A DNA stretch of 13,983 nucleotides from JBEIJQ01 sp040380145. Its GTDB lineage: Bacteria; Bacteroidota; Bacteroidia; Chitinophagales; Saprospiraceae. A model generated the notes under the pieces. It did not search any database. It was not told where the DNA came from and saw only the letters and a program-made list of their open reading frames with translations. The stretch covers positions 1-13,983 of the forward strand of contig JBEIJQ010000077.1 of assembly GCA_040380145.1 (NCBI GenBank), read 5' to 3'. This document shows, in pieces, positions 1 through 6,498 of this stretch (positions are counted from its first letter, which is position 1; every line of letters starts with the position of its first letter). Position numbers and translations under genes: made by a program.

Positions 1-1
1 C

Positions 2-1489
2 CAGCACACCCATTCCGCACCGGGGGGCTTCACCCAACATTTTTTGTACAACCTCATCCAGCCGGGCTTCCAGCAGGACATCTACGAAAAATACCGCGAC
101 GGCATCGTGGAGGCCATCGTGGAGGCCGATCGCAAGGCCCGCCCCGCCTTGATGCGCCGTGCCGAGGAAGCTTTTGCGCCCGGCGTGGACATCGCTTTCA
201 ACCGATCCTTGAAGGCCTACAACATCAACCCCGACATCGAACGGCCTCTCGGCCCCAAGGAAGCCCCGCTCGGCGTTGACCGTTCCATGAAACTGTTCCG
301 TTTCGACGGAACAGACGGTCGTTCCATCGGCTCGCTCAACTTCTTCGGGGTGCACACCACGAGTTTGTCGAACGACAACACCCAGATCTGTTCGGACAAC
401 AAGGGCTACGCCTCCCAGTACCTCGAGCATGCCCAGAACGGCTCTTCCAACCCCGAAGACCACGAATCCATATCGGCGTTCGCCCAAGACGTGTCGGGCG
501 ATGTGACCCCCAATTATGTGTGGGACCGCAAAAAAAGCTGGACGCGGGGGCCTTACGAAGACGATTTCGAGAGCGCGAAACACTCCGGGCGCCTGCAATA
601 CGAAATGGCTGCCGGCCTGTTCGACAGCGCGGCGCAAAACCCGGCCATTGACGGCCCGATAGACTACATCCAGAGCTACGTGGATTTTTCGGACCTGGTC
701 TGCGACCCCGATTTCACGGGCGGAAAGGAGGATTGCCGCACCAGTCCGGCCTGTTTGGGCATCGCTTTTTTGCGCGGCACCAAGGAAGGTCCCGGTGCGT
801 CCTTGGCCTTGGAGTACTTCGCGAAGACCATTTTCCCGTTCGTCAAGGCCTGGGATCTGCACGTGGCCAAGTTTTGGCGCGACCCCAAGACCCAGGAAAC
901 GCTCCGCCGCCAGTACGCCACGCAGTTTCCCAAGACGGTGGTGATGGAGCCCGGCATGGGCCGGGTGCTGGCCGCCCCGTACGTCCATCGGCTCATCATC
1001 CCCGGTTTTGCCGACCCCGTGGTCAAGTACATGAAGCACCTCGGCAAAGAGGGCGTCACGCGCCAAACTCCTTGGATCACCACGGTGCTGCCCATCCAGA
1101 TCCTGCTGGTCGGTCCGCTGGCCATCGTCGGCATTCCAGCCGAGATCACCACCGTGGCGGGCCGGCGCCTGCGCGAGACGCTGGAAAAAGAACTGGCGCC
1201 CCGGGGCATCACCGAGGTGCAGCTGGCCCCGTACGCCAACGGCTATGCGGGTTACATCACCACCCACGAAGAGTACGGTGCCCAGTGCTACGAGGGCGGA
1301 CACACGCTCTTCGGCCGTTGGACCTTGGCCGCCTACCAAACGGAGTTCCGCAAACTGGCCCGGCAGCTCGTGGCCGCTCCCCGGCCCGAGGAAAGGCCCG
1401 TCGATGGGGTCAACAGCCGCCCCTACATCCTGCCCGAGGAAGAGATCTGGCGCGGTTTCCGCGACGAGCGGATACGGGTGAAGGTGTGA
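2..1489 (+). CDS. Neutral/alkaline ceramidase-family protein, 5' end missing
   Basis: The reading frame is open from the left edge, so the N-terminus lies outside the window; a TTG at 44 is in frame but falls inside conserved sequence and is not the start. The first visible residues read HTHSAPGGF, the zinc-site histidine motif of neutral ceramidases (amide hydrolysis of ceramide to sphingosine and fatty acid). Later family motifs are IPAEITTVAGRRLR (Glu codon 1142-1144, zinc ligand) and NGYAGYITTHEEY (Tyr codons near 1244-1255), then EGGHTLFGRWTLAAYQ. The segment FAQDVSGDVTPN aligns with FAQTNAGNLSPN of the Pseudomonas enzyme as I recall it, putting Thr (codon 506-508) at the nucleophilic Ser position. 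The protein ends soon after the catalytic domain, so the usual C-terminal beta-sandwich domain seems absent. Any signal peptide would be outside the window. Family assignment is firm; ceramidase activity is not. Confidence 0.85.
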   Translation, partial: QHTHSAPGGFTQHFLYNLIQPGFQQDIYEKYRDGIVEAIVEADRKARPALMRRAEEAFAPGVDIAFNRSLKAYNINPDIERPLGPKEAPLGVDRSMKLFRFDGTDGRSIGSLNFFGVHTTSLSNDNTQICSDNKGYASQYLEHAQNGSSNPEDHESISAFAQDVSGDVTPNYVWDRKKSWTRGPYEDDFESAKHSGRLQYEMAAGLFDSAAQNPAIDGPIDYIQSYVDFSDLVCDPDFTGGKEDCRTSPACLGIAFLRGTKEGPGASLALEYFAKTIFPFVKAWDLHVAKFWRDPKTQETLRRQYATQFPKTVVMEPGMGRVLAAPYVHRLIIPGFADPVVKYMKHLGKEGVTRQTPWITTVLPIQILLVGPLAIVGIPAEITTVAGRRLRETLEKELAPRGITEVQLAPYANGYAGYITTHEEYGAQCYEGGHTLFGRWTLAAYQTEFRKLARQLVAAPRPEERPVDGVNSRPYILPEEEIWRGFRDERIRVKV

Positions 1490-1506
1490 GGGGGATTTTT
1501 GTAAGA

Positions 1507-1531
1507 AAAAAAGATACAGGCAGGCTTTTTT
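1507..1531 (+). terminator. Possible weak terminator after the ceramidase-family gene
   Basis: AAAAAAG (1507-1513) and CTTTTTT (1525-1531) can pair around an 11-nt loop, leaving a T-rich 3' arm, 17 bases after the stop codon. The stem is almost all A-U, so the call is weak. Confidence 0.25.
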
Positions 1532-1600
1532 AATGAAAATCCATCCAAGACATTTCCCGATGGACTGTTTTTTGTGAACACCCATTGCGAAACGAAGAAT

Positions 1601-1608
1601 TATCTTTG
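1601..1608 (+). promoter_or_regulatory. Bacteroidota -7 element for recQ
   Basis: TATCTTTG matches the Bacteroidota -7 consensus TAnnTTTG exactly and lies 32 bases upstream of the GTG start of recQ. No -33 TTTG at the expected 19-21 nt spacing is evident. The ceramidase-recQ gap (1490-1640) otherwise holds only the weak hairpin above. Confidence 0.55.
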
Positions 1609-1640
1609 GGCACGAATAACCGAAAACACGCCTTTTTCCC

Positions 1641-3548
1641 GTGCAACCGCTCGAAGTTCTCCGCCGCTATTGGGGTTACGATGCATTTCGGCCGATGCAG
1701 GCCGAGATCATCGAGGCCGTTCTGGAGGGCCGCGATGTGCTGGCGCTGATGCCCACGGGAGGGGGCAAGAGCCTGTGTTTTCAGGTGCCGGCGCTGTGCG
1801 GGGAAGGGCTTTGCCTCGTGGTGTCGCCCTTGATCGCCCTGATGAAGGACCAGGTCGAAAACCTCGTCAAGCGGGGCATTCCGGCGGTGGCGCTGCATTC
1901 CGGGCTGCAGCACCGCGACATCGATCGGTTGCTCGACAACTGCGCTTACGGGGGCGGCACCAAGTTTCTGTACCTGTCGCCGGAGCGTCTGCAGACACCT
2001 ATTTTTTTGGAAAGGGTGGAACGCATGCCCATCAAACTGATCGCCGTGGACGAGGCGCACTGCATCTCGCAGTGGGGCTATGATTTCCGGCCGCCTTATC
2101 TGCAGATCGCCGAACTGCGGGAAAAATTGCCCGGCGTGCCCGTGTTGGCGCTCACCGCCACGGCCACGGCCCAGGTCGCCGACGACATCCGCCAGCGGCT
2201 GGGCTTCGGCAAGCAGTCGATGGTCTTCCGGCAGGGTTTTGCCCGCCCCAACCTTTCGTATGTGGTGCTGCGCGAGGAGGCCAAGCCGTCCAAGCTGCTC
2301 GAAATCCTCCACAAGGTGCAGGGCTCCTCCGTGGTGTATGTGCGCAACCGCCGCCAGACCAAGGAAATCGCCGATTTCTTACGGCGCAACCGCATCTCGG
2401 CGGGGCACTACCATGCCGGCCTGACCGCCCAAGAGCGCTCCGATGCCCAGGACGCATGGGTGGCGGGAAAGGTGCGCGTGATCGTGGCCACCAACGCCTT
2501 CGGGATGGGCATCGACAAGCCCGATGTGCGCACGGTCGTGCACCTCGATCCGCCCGACAACCTCGAGGCCTACTTCCAAGAAGCCGGGCGGGCGGGCCGC
2601 GACGGACAAAAATCGTATGCCGTCCTGTTGTGGAACGACCGCGACAAATTCGAACTGGAGCGGCGCTACACGGAGGCCTTCCCCGAACTGTCGGAGATCC
2701 GGCAGGTGTACCGGGCCTTGGGCAGCTACTGCCAGTTGGCCGTGGGCAGCGGGTTGGGGGAATCGTTCGACTTCGACCTGAGCGCCTTCGCGTCCAATTT
2801 CCGGTTCGAACCCCTGCGCTGCCTGCACGCGCTGCGCACCTTGGAGCACGACGGTTGGGTGGCGCTGTCGGAGGCCGTGTTCGTGCCGGCCCAGTTGCAG
2901 GTAATCGTCACCCGCGAGAAACTGTACGATTTCCAGCTCAAGAACCCGCGTTTCGATCCCTTGCTCAAGGCCATTTTGAGGGCCTACCAAGGGGTGTCGG
3001 TCCAACCGGTCCCCCTGCGGGAAAACCAGTTGGCGGGCCTGTTGCGCATCCCGCCCGAAACCCTTCGCCAGCTCCTGGAGTTTTTGGACCAAGCGGGCGT
3101 GGTGCAGTACCGTCCGCAAAAGGAAAAGCCCCAACTCACTTTCCTCCGGGAGCGCGTTTCGGCCGAAAACCTGCAGTTGGACACCAAGCGCTACGCTTTT
3201 CTGCGCGACCGCCATCGGGAGCGGCTCGAGGCATTTCTCGGGTATGCGGGCAATCTGCAATGCCGCGGCCAACAGTTGCAGGCGTATTTCGGAGAGGACG
3301 GCGCCCCGCCCTGTGGGCACTGCGATGTTTGTTTGAAAAGACACCGCTCCGAACCGACCGCATCGGATTTCGAGCGCCTGCGCGCGCAGGTCCGCGCGGT
3401 ATTGGAGCCTGCGCCGCTGCCGCTCACCGAACTGGCGGCGCGGTTTCCCGCTTCCGCCCAAACGCTGCTGGGCTCCGTGCTCGACACACTGGCCGACGAG
3501 GGTGAGATCGAGATCGGCGACGGCGACCGGGTGACTTGGAAACGATGA
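1641..3548 (+). CDS. recQ: ATP-dependent DNA helicase RecQ
   Basis: A 3'-5' superfamily 2 DNA helicase acting in recombination and repair. The start is GTG at 1641, supported by the -7 element upstream and by the family-typical opening (LRRYWGYDAFRPMQ). Visible motifs are Walker A MPTGGGKS (residues 38-45), DEAH box (137-140) followed by the aromatic-rich loop region CISQWGYDFRP, TATAT motif III (172-176), ATNAFGMGIDKPDVRTVVH motif V and QEAGRAGRDG motif VI (313-322). The zinc-binding cysteines C541, C558, C561 and C564 lie much further from the helicase core than in E. coli RecQ (around residue 380-403), separated by about 200 residues. A winged-helix-like tail of about 70 residues follows and no HRDC domain is visible. 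I recall this layout as common in Bacteroidota RecQ. Total 635 residues. Confidence 0.95.
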   Translation: MQPLEVLRRYWGYDAFRPMQAEIIEAVLEGRDVLALMPTGGGKSLCFQVPALCGEGLCLVVSPLIALMKDQVENLVKRGIPAVALHSGLQHRDIDRLLDNCAYGGGTKFLYLSPERLQTPIFLERVERMPIKLIAVDEAHCISQWGYDFRPPYLQIAELREKLPGVPVLALTATATAQVADDIRQRLGFGKQSMVFRQGFARPNLSYVVLREEAKPSKLLEILHKVQGSSVVYVRNRRQTKEIADFLRRNRISAGHYHAGLTAQERSDAQDAWVAGKVRVIVATNAFGMGIDKPDVRTVVHLDPPDNLEAYFQEAGRAGRDGQKSYAVLLWNDRDKFELERRYTEAFPELSEIRQVYRALGSYCQLAVGSGLGESFDFDLSAFASNFRFEPLRCLHALRTLEHDGWVALSEAVFVPAQLQVIVTREKLYDFQLKNPRFDPLLKAILRAYQGVSVQPVPLRENQLAGLLRIPPETLRQLLEFLDQAGVVQYRPQKEKPQLTFLRERVSAENLQLDTKRYAFLRDRHRERLEAFLGYAGNLQCRGQQLQAYFGEDGAPPCGHCDVCLKRHRSEPTASDFERLRAQVRAVLEPAPLPLTELAARFPASAQTLLGSVLDTLADEGEIEIGDGDRVTWKR

Positions 3549-3588
3549 TTTAACCTACTGAAAAAGCCACCGGTCGCACGGCAAATCC

Positions 3589-3596
3589 TATTTTTG
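3589..3596 (+). promoter_or_regulatory. -7 element for the YwaF-like gene
   Basis: TATTTTTG fits TAnnTTTG exactly and ends 24 bases before the ATG at 3621. An in-frame TTG at 3594 lies inside this element, which argues that translation starts at 3621. No clear -33 element was seen. Confidence 0.5.
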
Positions 3597-3620
3597 GGAT
3601 CTCACACACCGATCAGGCCC

Positions 3621-4328
3621 ATGCAGCTATCCGATATCCTCGTCGAGAACGCCGACTTCCGCGCGTTCGGAACTTCCCATTTGGCCACATTGGCCTTTTT
3701 TTTCCTGCTCACCGTGGGGCTGGTCTCGTGGGGCAGCAACCGACCGTTTCCGACCCGCGACCGCATCGCGCGCGGCATTGCCTGGACCCTGATCGGCACG
3801 CTGTTGATATGGACGGCGGCGGAAATCCTGCGCGGCGTCTTGGACCCGAAAGTCGATCTGCCCTTCGACCTGTGCAACGTGAACTGTCTGCTGATCCCCC
3901 TGGTGCTGGTTCGAAGGAGCGCTTTTTGGGCCCAAAACCTGTATTTCTGGGTGATGGCCGGCACCATGCAGGGCGTGCTCACGCCGGCGATCTGGGAGGA
4001 TTTTCCCCATTACACCTTCATCAAATTTTTCGTCGTGCACTGCGGGCTGGTGGTGGCCGTCCTGTATGCGGCCCTCGTGTTGGACCTGCGTCCCACCTAT
4101 CGCGGCCTTTGGCAGGCCGTCGCCTGCATCCACGGATATGCCCTATTCGCCCTGTGCGCCAACTTTCTGCTGGACGCCAATTACGGTTTTCTGTGCCGAA
4201 AGCCCGATACCGCATCGCTGCTGGACCTGTTGGGGCCTCATCCGTGGTATCTTTTCGCCATGGAGGGATTGGGCATCGCCGTCATGCACCTGATGTGGCT
4301 GCCCTGGGCTTGGAAGGGCCGAGCGTAG
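3621..4328 (+). CDS. TIGR02206/YwaF-family integral membrane protein
   Basis: A 235-residue polytopic membrane protein. Hydrophobic segments lie at about residues 22-37, 51-71, 86-98, 105-121, 133-156, 164-184 and 207-229, giving six or seven transmembrane helices. Family hallmarks visible are LPFDLCNVNCLLIP (80-93), the TPAIWEDFPHYTFIKFFVVH region (121-140), and NYGFLCRKP followed by DLLGPHPWYLF near the C-terminus, as in YwaF-like proteins of unknown function. ATG at 3621 is chosen over the in-frame TTG at 3594 because the latter overlaps a good promoter element. It sits alone after recQ with a 72-base gap and appears to be separately transcribed. It is the last GC-rich gene before the AT-rich restriction-modification island. 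No enzymatic motif was recognised; its function is unknown. Confidence 0.85.
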   Translation: MQLSDILVENADFRAFGTSHLATLAFFFLLTVGLVSWGSNRPFPTRDRIARGIAWTLIGTLLIWTAAEILRGVLDPKVDLPFDLCNVNCLLIPLVLVRRSAFWAQNLYFWVMAGTMQGVLTPAIWEDFPHYTFIKFFVVHCGLVVAVLYAALVLDLRPTYRGLWQAVACIHGYALFALCANFLLDANYGFLCRKPDTASLLDLLGPHPWYLFAMEGLGIAVMHLMWLPWAWKGRA

Positions 4329-4372
4329 GGGAGGGGTATTTTGGAGGGGGCGTTTTTTGCTTTCTCAAGAAA

Positions 4373-4390
4373 ATTTTTTTATAAAAAAAT
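4373..4390. repeat. Perfect 18-bp AT palindrome at the island's left edge
   Basis: An A, seven Ts, AT, seven As and a T form a perfect palindrome with no GC. It lies 44 bases after the YwaF-like stop codon. It could form a bidirectional terminator-like or cruciform structure, or simply mark the insertion junction. Confidence 0.55.
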
Positions 4391-4410
4391 AATAATCAAA
4401 TTTTTATTAA

Positions 4411-4435
4411 AAATGGTGGGTGTGCCATTTACACC
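4411..4435 (+). repeat. Overlapping short inverted repeats upstream of the endonuclease promoter
   Basis: AAATGG (4411-4416) pairs with CCATTT (4425-4430), and GGTGT (4419-4423) pairs with ACACC (4431-4435), giving two mutually exclusive small stems. They abut the proposed -33 element at 4438, so an operator role is possible; this is inference only. Confidence 0.3.
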
Positions 4436-4437
4436 AA

Positions 4438-4470
4438 TTTGCTCCATTTAAACCTTTTTCTTTACTTTTG
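4438..4470 (+). promoter_or_regulatory. Best candidate promoter for the EcoRI-like operon
   Basis: TTTG (4438-4441), a 21-nt spacer, then TACTTTTG (4463-4470): both halves fit the Bacteroidota -33/-7 consensus at normal spacing. The endonuclease ATG is 100 bases further on, leaving a long leader. This suggests that the acquired unit came from, or is adapted to, a Bacteroidota host. Confidence 0.55.
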
Positions 4471-4515
4471 CTTGCGTGTTCGATAGGTTTGCATATTCGT
4501 GAGTTAGCTGCAAGC
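4470..4515. repeat. Inverted repeat flanking a GTTAGCTGC segment
   Basis: GCTTGC (4470-4475) and GCAAGC (4510-4515) are perfect inverted repeats, extended outside by CTTTA (4460-4464) and TAAAG (4517-4521) with unpaired bases between. The inner part holds a second TAnnTTTG match (TAGGTTTG, 4484-4491) and GAGTTAGCTGC. The interrupted pairing is loosely reminiscent of recombination-site folding, but no integrase partner or second copy was found. Confidence 0.35.
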
Positions 4516-4536
4516 CTAAAGAACGACTTTGATTAC

Positions 4537-4544
4537 TAAATTTG
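4537..4544 (+). promoter_or_regulatory. Start-proximal -7 element for the endonuclease gene
   Basis: TAAATTTG matches TAnnTTTG and ends 26 bases before the ATG at 4571. No convincing -33 element was found at the right distance. It could be an alternative promoter giving a short leader. Confidence 0.4.
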
Positions 4545-4570
4545 CAAGAGAATAAAATAGAATTGACAAA

Positions 4571-5407
4571 ATGGCCAAAAAGAACCAATCAACAAGATTG
4601 ACAAACCAACATAAAAAGTCGCAAGGTGTAGTAGGTATCTTCGGGGACGAAGCAAAATCGCATGACTTAACTGTTAGAGAAATATCAAATATTGTAATTA
4701 AAAAACTTGAAAAAGACTATCCGCAACTGACGTTTCAATTTAAATCGAGCATACGAAAAAGTAAAATAAACGAAGCATTGCAGAATATCGACCCAGAATT
4801 GGGGAAAACTCTTTATGTTCCGGATTCAAGCATCCATCCCGATGGTGGAATAATTGAAGTAAAAGACATTAACGATAAATGGAGAATAATTTTAGTGTCG
4901 GAAGCCAAACGTCAAGGGAAAGATATTGAAAACATTAGAAAAGGAAAAAAAGTAGGCAAAAAAGGCGATAAAGACTTAATGCTTGCGGGAAATGCGATAG
5001 AAAGATCGCATAAAAACATAACGGAAATCGCTAATTTCATGCTTTCGGAATCTCATTTTCCTTACGTTTTGTTTTTAGAAGGATCAAACTTTTTGACTAA
5101 AACAATTTCTATTAAATCAGATGATGGGGGCCATGAAGTCAAACTTGAACATAACTCGGGTAAGCTAAACAGATTGGACAGGCTGACTTCGGCAAATTAT
5201 GGGATGCCGATAGACACTAATTTGTGCAAAAATAAATTTATTCAACATAAAGATAAGACGATTATGCTTCAAGCTGCATCTATTTACACGCAAGGAGATG
5301 GAGAAAAGTGGAATAAAGAAATTATGCTTGAAATTATGCTTGAAATTTCAAAAACTTCTCTTGGTGTACTGGAAAGTGATTTGCCCAATCAGACCAAACA
5401 AGAGTAA
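4571..5407 (+). CDS. EcoRI-like type II restriction endonuclease
   Basis: A 278-residue protein that aligns almost end to end with EcoRI (277 residues) as I remember that sequence; identical stretches include NAIERSHKN, IANFMLSESHFPYVLFLEG and IMLQAASIYTQGDG. It should cleave duplex DNA as a homodimer, probably at GAATTC. The PD-(D/E)XK catalytic set is intact: D91 in PDGG, and E111 and K113 in EAKRQGKD. Recognition residues M137, G140, N141, A142, E144 and R145, and R201 (EcoRI R200), are retained. Two sites differ: position 114 is Arg (His in EcoRI) and 138 is Leu (Ala in EcoRI). One residue is inserted near 185-190. The ATG at 4571 matches the EcoRI start. The methyltransferase begins 13 nt downstream, the same R-then-M order as EcoRI. 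AT-rich codon use indicates transfer. No C-protein gene is present. Confidence 0.96.
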   Translation: MAKKNQSTRLTNQHKKSQGVVGIFGDEAKSHDLTVREISNIVIKKLEKDYPQLTFQFKSSIRKSKINEALQNIDPELGKTLYVPDSSIHPDGGIIEVKDINDKWRIILVSEAKRQGKDIENIRKGKKVGKKGDKDLMLAGNAIERSHKNITEIANFMLSESHFPYVLFLEGSNFLTKTISIKSDDGGHEVKLEHNSGKLNRLDRLTSANYGMPIDTNLCKNKFIQHKDKTIMLQAASIYTQGDGEKWNKEIMLEIMLEISKTSLGVLESDLPNQTKQE

Positions 5408-5420
5408 ATATTGAGCAATT

Positions 5421-6431
5421 ATGGCAAGAAATGCATCAAATAAATTATTGCAAAAAGCAAAAAAGTCCAAAAGTGATGAATTTTACACTCAACTTTGCGA
5501 TATTGAGAGTGAATTGCAACACTATAAAAGCTATTTTCAAAACAAAGTGGTTTTTTGTAATTGCGATGACCCAAGAACCAGTAATTTCTACAAGTATTTT
5601 GCTTCAAATTTTAGTGATTTGGGCCTTAAGAAATTAGTGACAGCCTGCCATATAAAGCAAGACATAGATTTGTTCAACATCGCGAATTTTAAAAAGGGAA
5701 TTTTCTTAGAGTGTTCAGAGCCAAACGCGCCATTTAAAATAAAAGAGTTTATAGGTGATGGCGATTTCCGTAGCTCCGAAAGCATTGAATTGTTAATTCA
5801 ATCCGATGTTGTTGTTACTAATCCGCCTTTTTCATTGTTCAGAGAGTATGTAGAGCAATTGGTAAAATATGATAAAAAGTTTCTGATTATCGGCAATATA
5901 AATGCCATTACATATAAAGAAATTTTCAAACTGATCAAGGAAAATAGAGCTTGGTTGGGAATAAACCTTGGACGAGGCATTTCAGGATTTATTGTGCCTG
6001 AAAACTATGAACTTTATGGGTCAGAAGCACGAATAGATCGTTTTGGAAACAGAATAGTTTCGCCAAACAATTGCTTATGGTTGACAAATATAGACAACTT
6101 TAAAAGACACGAAGACATTTATTTGACAAAAAAATACCGCGGGAACGAAGCCAAATATCAAAAATATGACAATTTTGACGGTATAAACGTTGATAAAACA
6201 GAGGATATCCCATTGGACTATGACGGATGCATGGGAGTGCCTATAACATTTCTACATAAATTTAATCCTGATCAATTTGAAATAATCAAATTCAGAAAGG
6301 GAGACGATGGAAAAGACTTATCGATAGATGGCAAGTGTCCATATTTTAGAATACTGATCCGGAACAAACGACTACAAAGGAAAATACAAGTTGATAAAAA
6401 AAATCAGGAGGGAAACAGCCGTTTGGCATAA
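5421..6431 (+). CDS. M.EcoRI-like adenine-N6 DNA methyltransferase
   Basis: A 336-residue protein colinear with M.EcoRI (326 residues) from the first residue: it shares KSKSDEFYTQ, CNCDDPR, GDGDFRSSES, TNPPFSLFREY (NPPF catalytic motif IV at 134-137) and KFNPDQFEIIKFRKG. M.EcoRI transfers a methyl group from S-adenosylmethionine to the second A of GAATTC, protecting host DNA from the partner nuclease. The gene starts 13 nt after the endonuclease stop, so co-transcription is likely; in E. coli extra methyltransferase promoters lie inside the endonuclease gene, but I saw no perfect TAnnTTTG there. The homology ends near FRILIRNKRLQR (about residue 320); the last 16 residues are an extra Lys/Gln-rich tail coinciding with the right edge of the AT-rich island, suggesting that the original stop was lost at the junction. 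Catalytic parts appear complete. Confidence 0.95.
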   Translation: MARNASNKLLQKAKKSKSDEFYTQLCDIESELQHYKSYFQNKVVFCNCDDPRTSNFYKYFASNFSDLGLKKLVTACHIKQDIDLFNIANFKKGIFLECSEPNAPFKIKEFIGDGDFRSSESIELLIQSDVVVTNPPFSLFREYVEQLVKYDKKFLIIGNINAITYKEIFKLIKENRAWLGINLGRGISGFIVPENYELYGSEARIDRFGNRIVSPNNCLWLTNIDNFKRHEDIYLTKKYRGNEAKYQKYDNFDGINVDKTEDIPLDYDGCMGVPITFLHKFNPDQFEIIKFRKGDDGKDLSIDGKCPYFRILIRNKRLQRKIQVDKKNQEGNSRLA

Positions 6432-6498
6432 TGGCCAGTGTAAATGGATATTGTCGCAAAAAGTAACAGCGGACGGCAAAAATCCACCGATCGATTCC

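Larger units (their letters stand above)
4351..6420. mobile_element. AT-rich genomic islet carrying an EcoRI-like restriction-modification system (approximate limits)
   Basis: Base composition drops sharply to AT-rich after about 4351-4373 and returns to GC-rich at about 6420. Both genes inside use A/T-ending codons heavily (AAA, ATA, TTA), unlike every neighbour. The neighbouring genes are intact on both sides. No transposase, integrase, tRNA or obvious target-site duplication was found, so the mode of entry is unknown; the limits are estimates from composition. Confidence 0.7.

Noticed and set aside
2379..3461. 360-codon open frame on the minus strand within recQ
   Set aside because: Lies wholly opposite clear RecQ motifs and has no recognisable domain.
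3594..3620. N-terminal extension of the YwaF-like protein from TTG 3594
   Set aside because: The TTG lies inside a perfect -7 promoter element, and the family start agrees with the ATG at 3621.
4460..4521. Integron attC site upstream of the endonuclease gene
   Set aside because: GTTAGCT does not fit the GTTRRRY core, a matching RYYYAAC box is missing, and there is no integrase or second copy; retained only as an unexplained inverted repeat.
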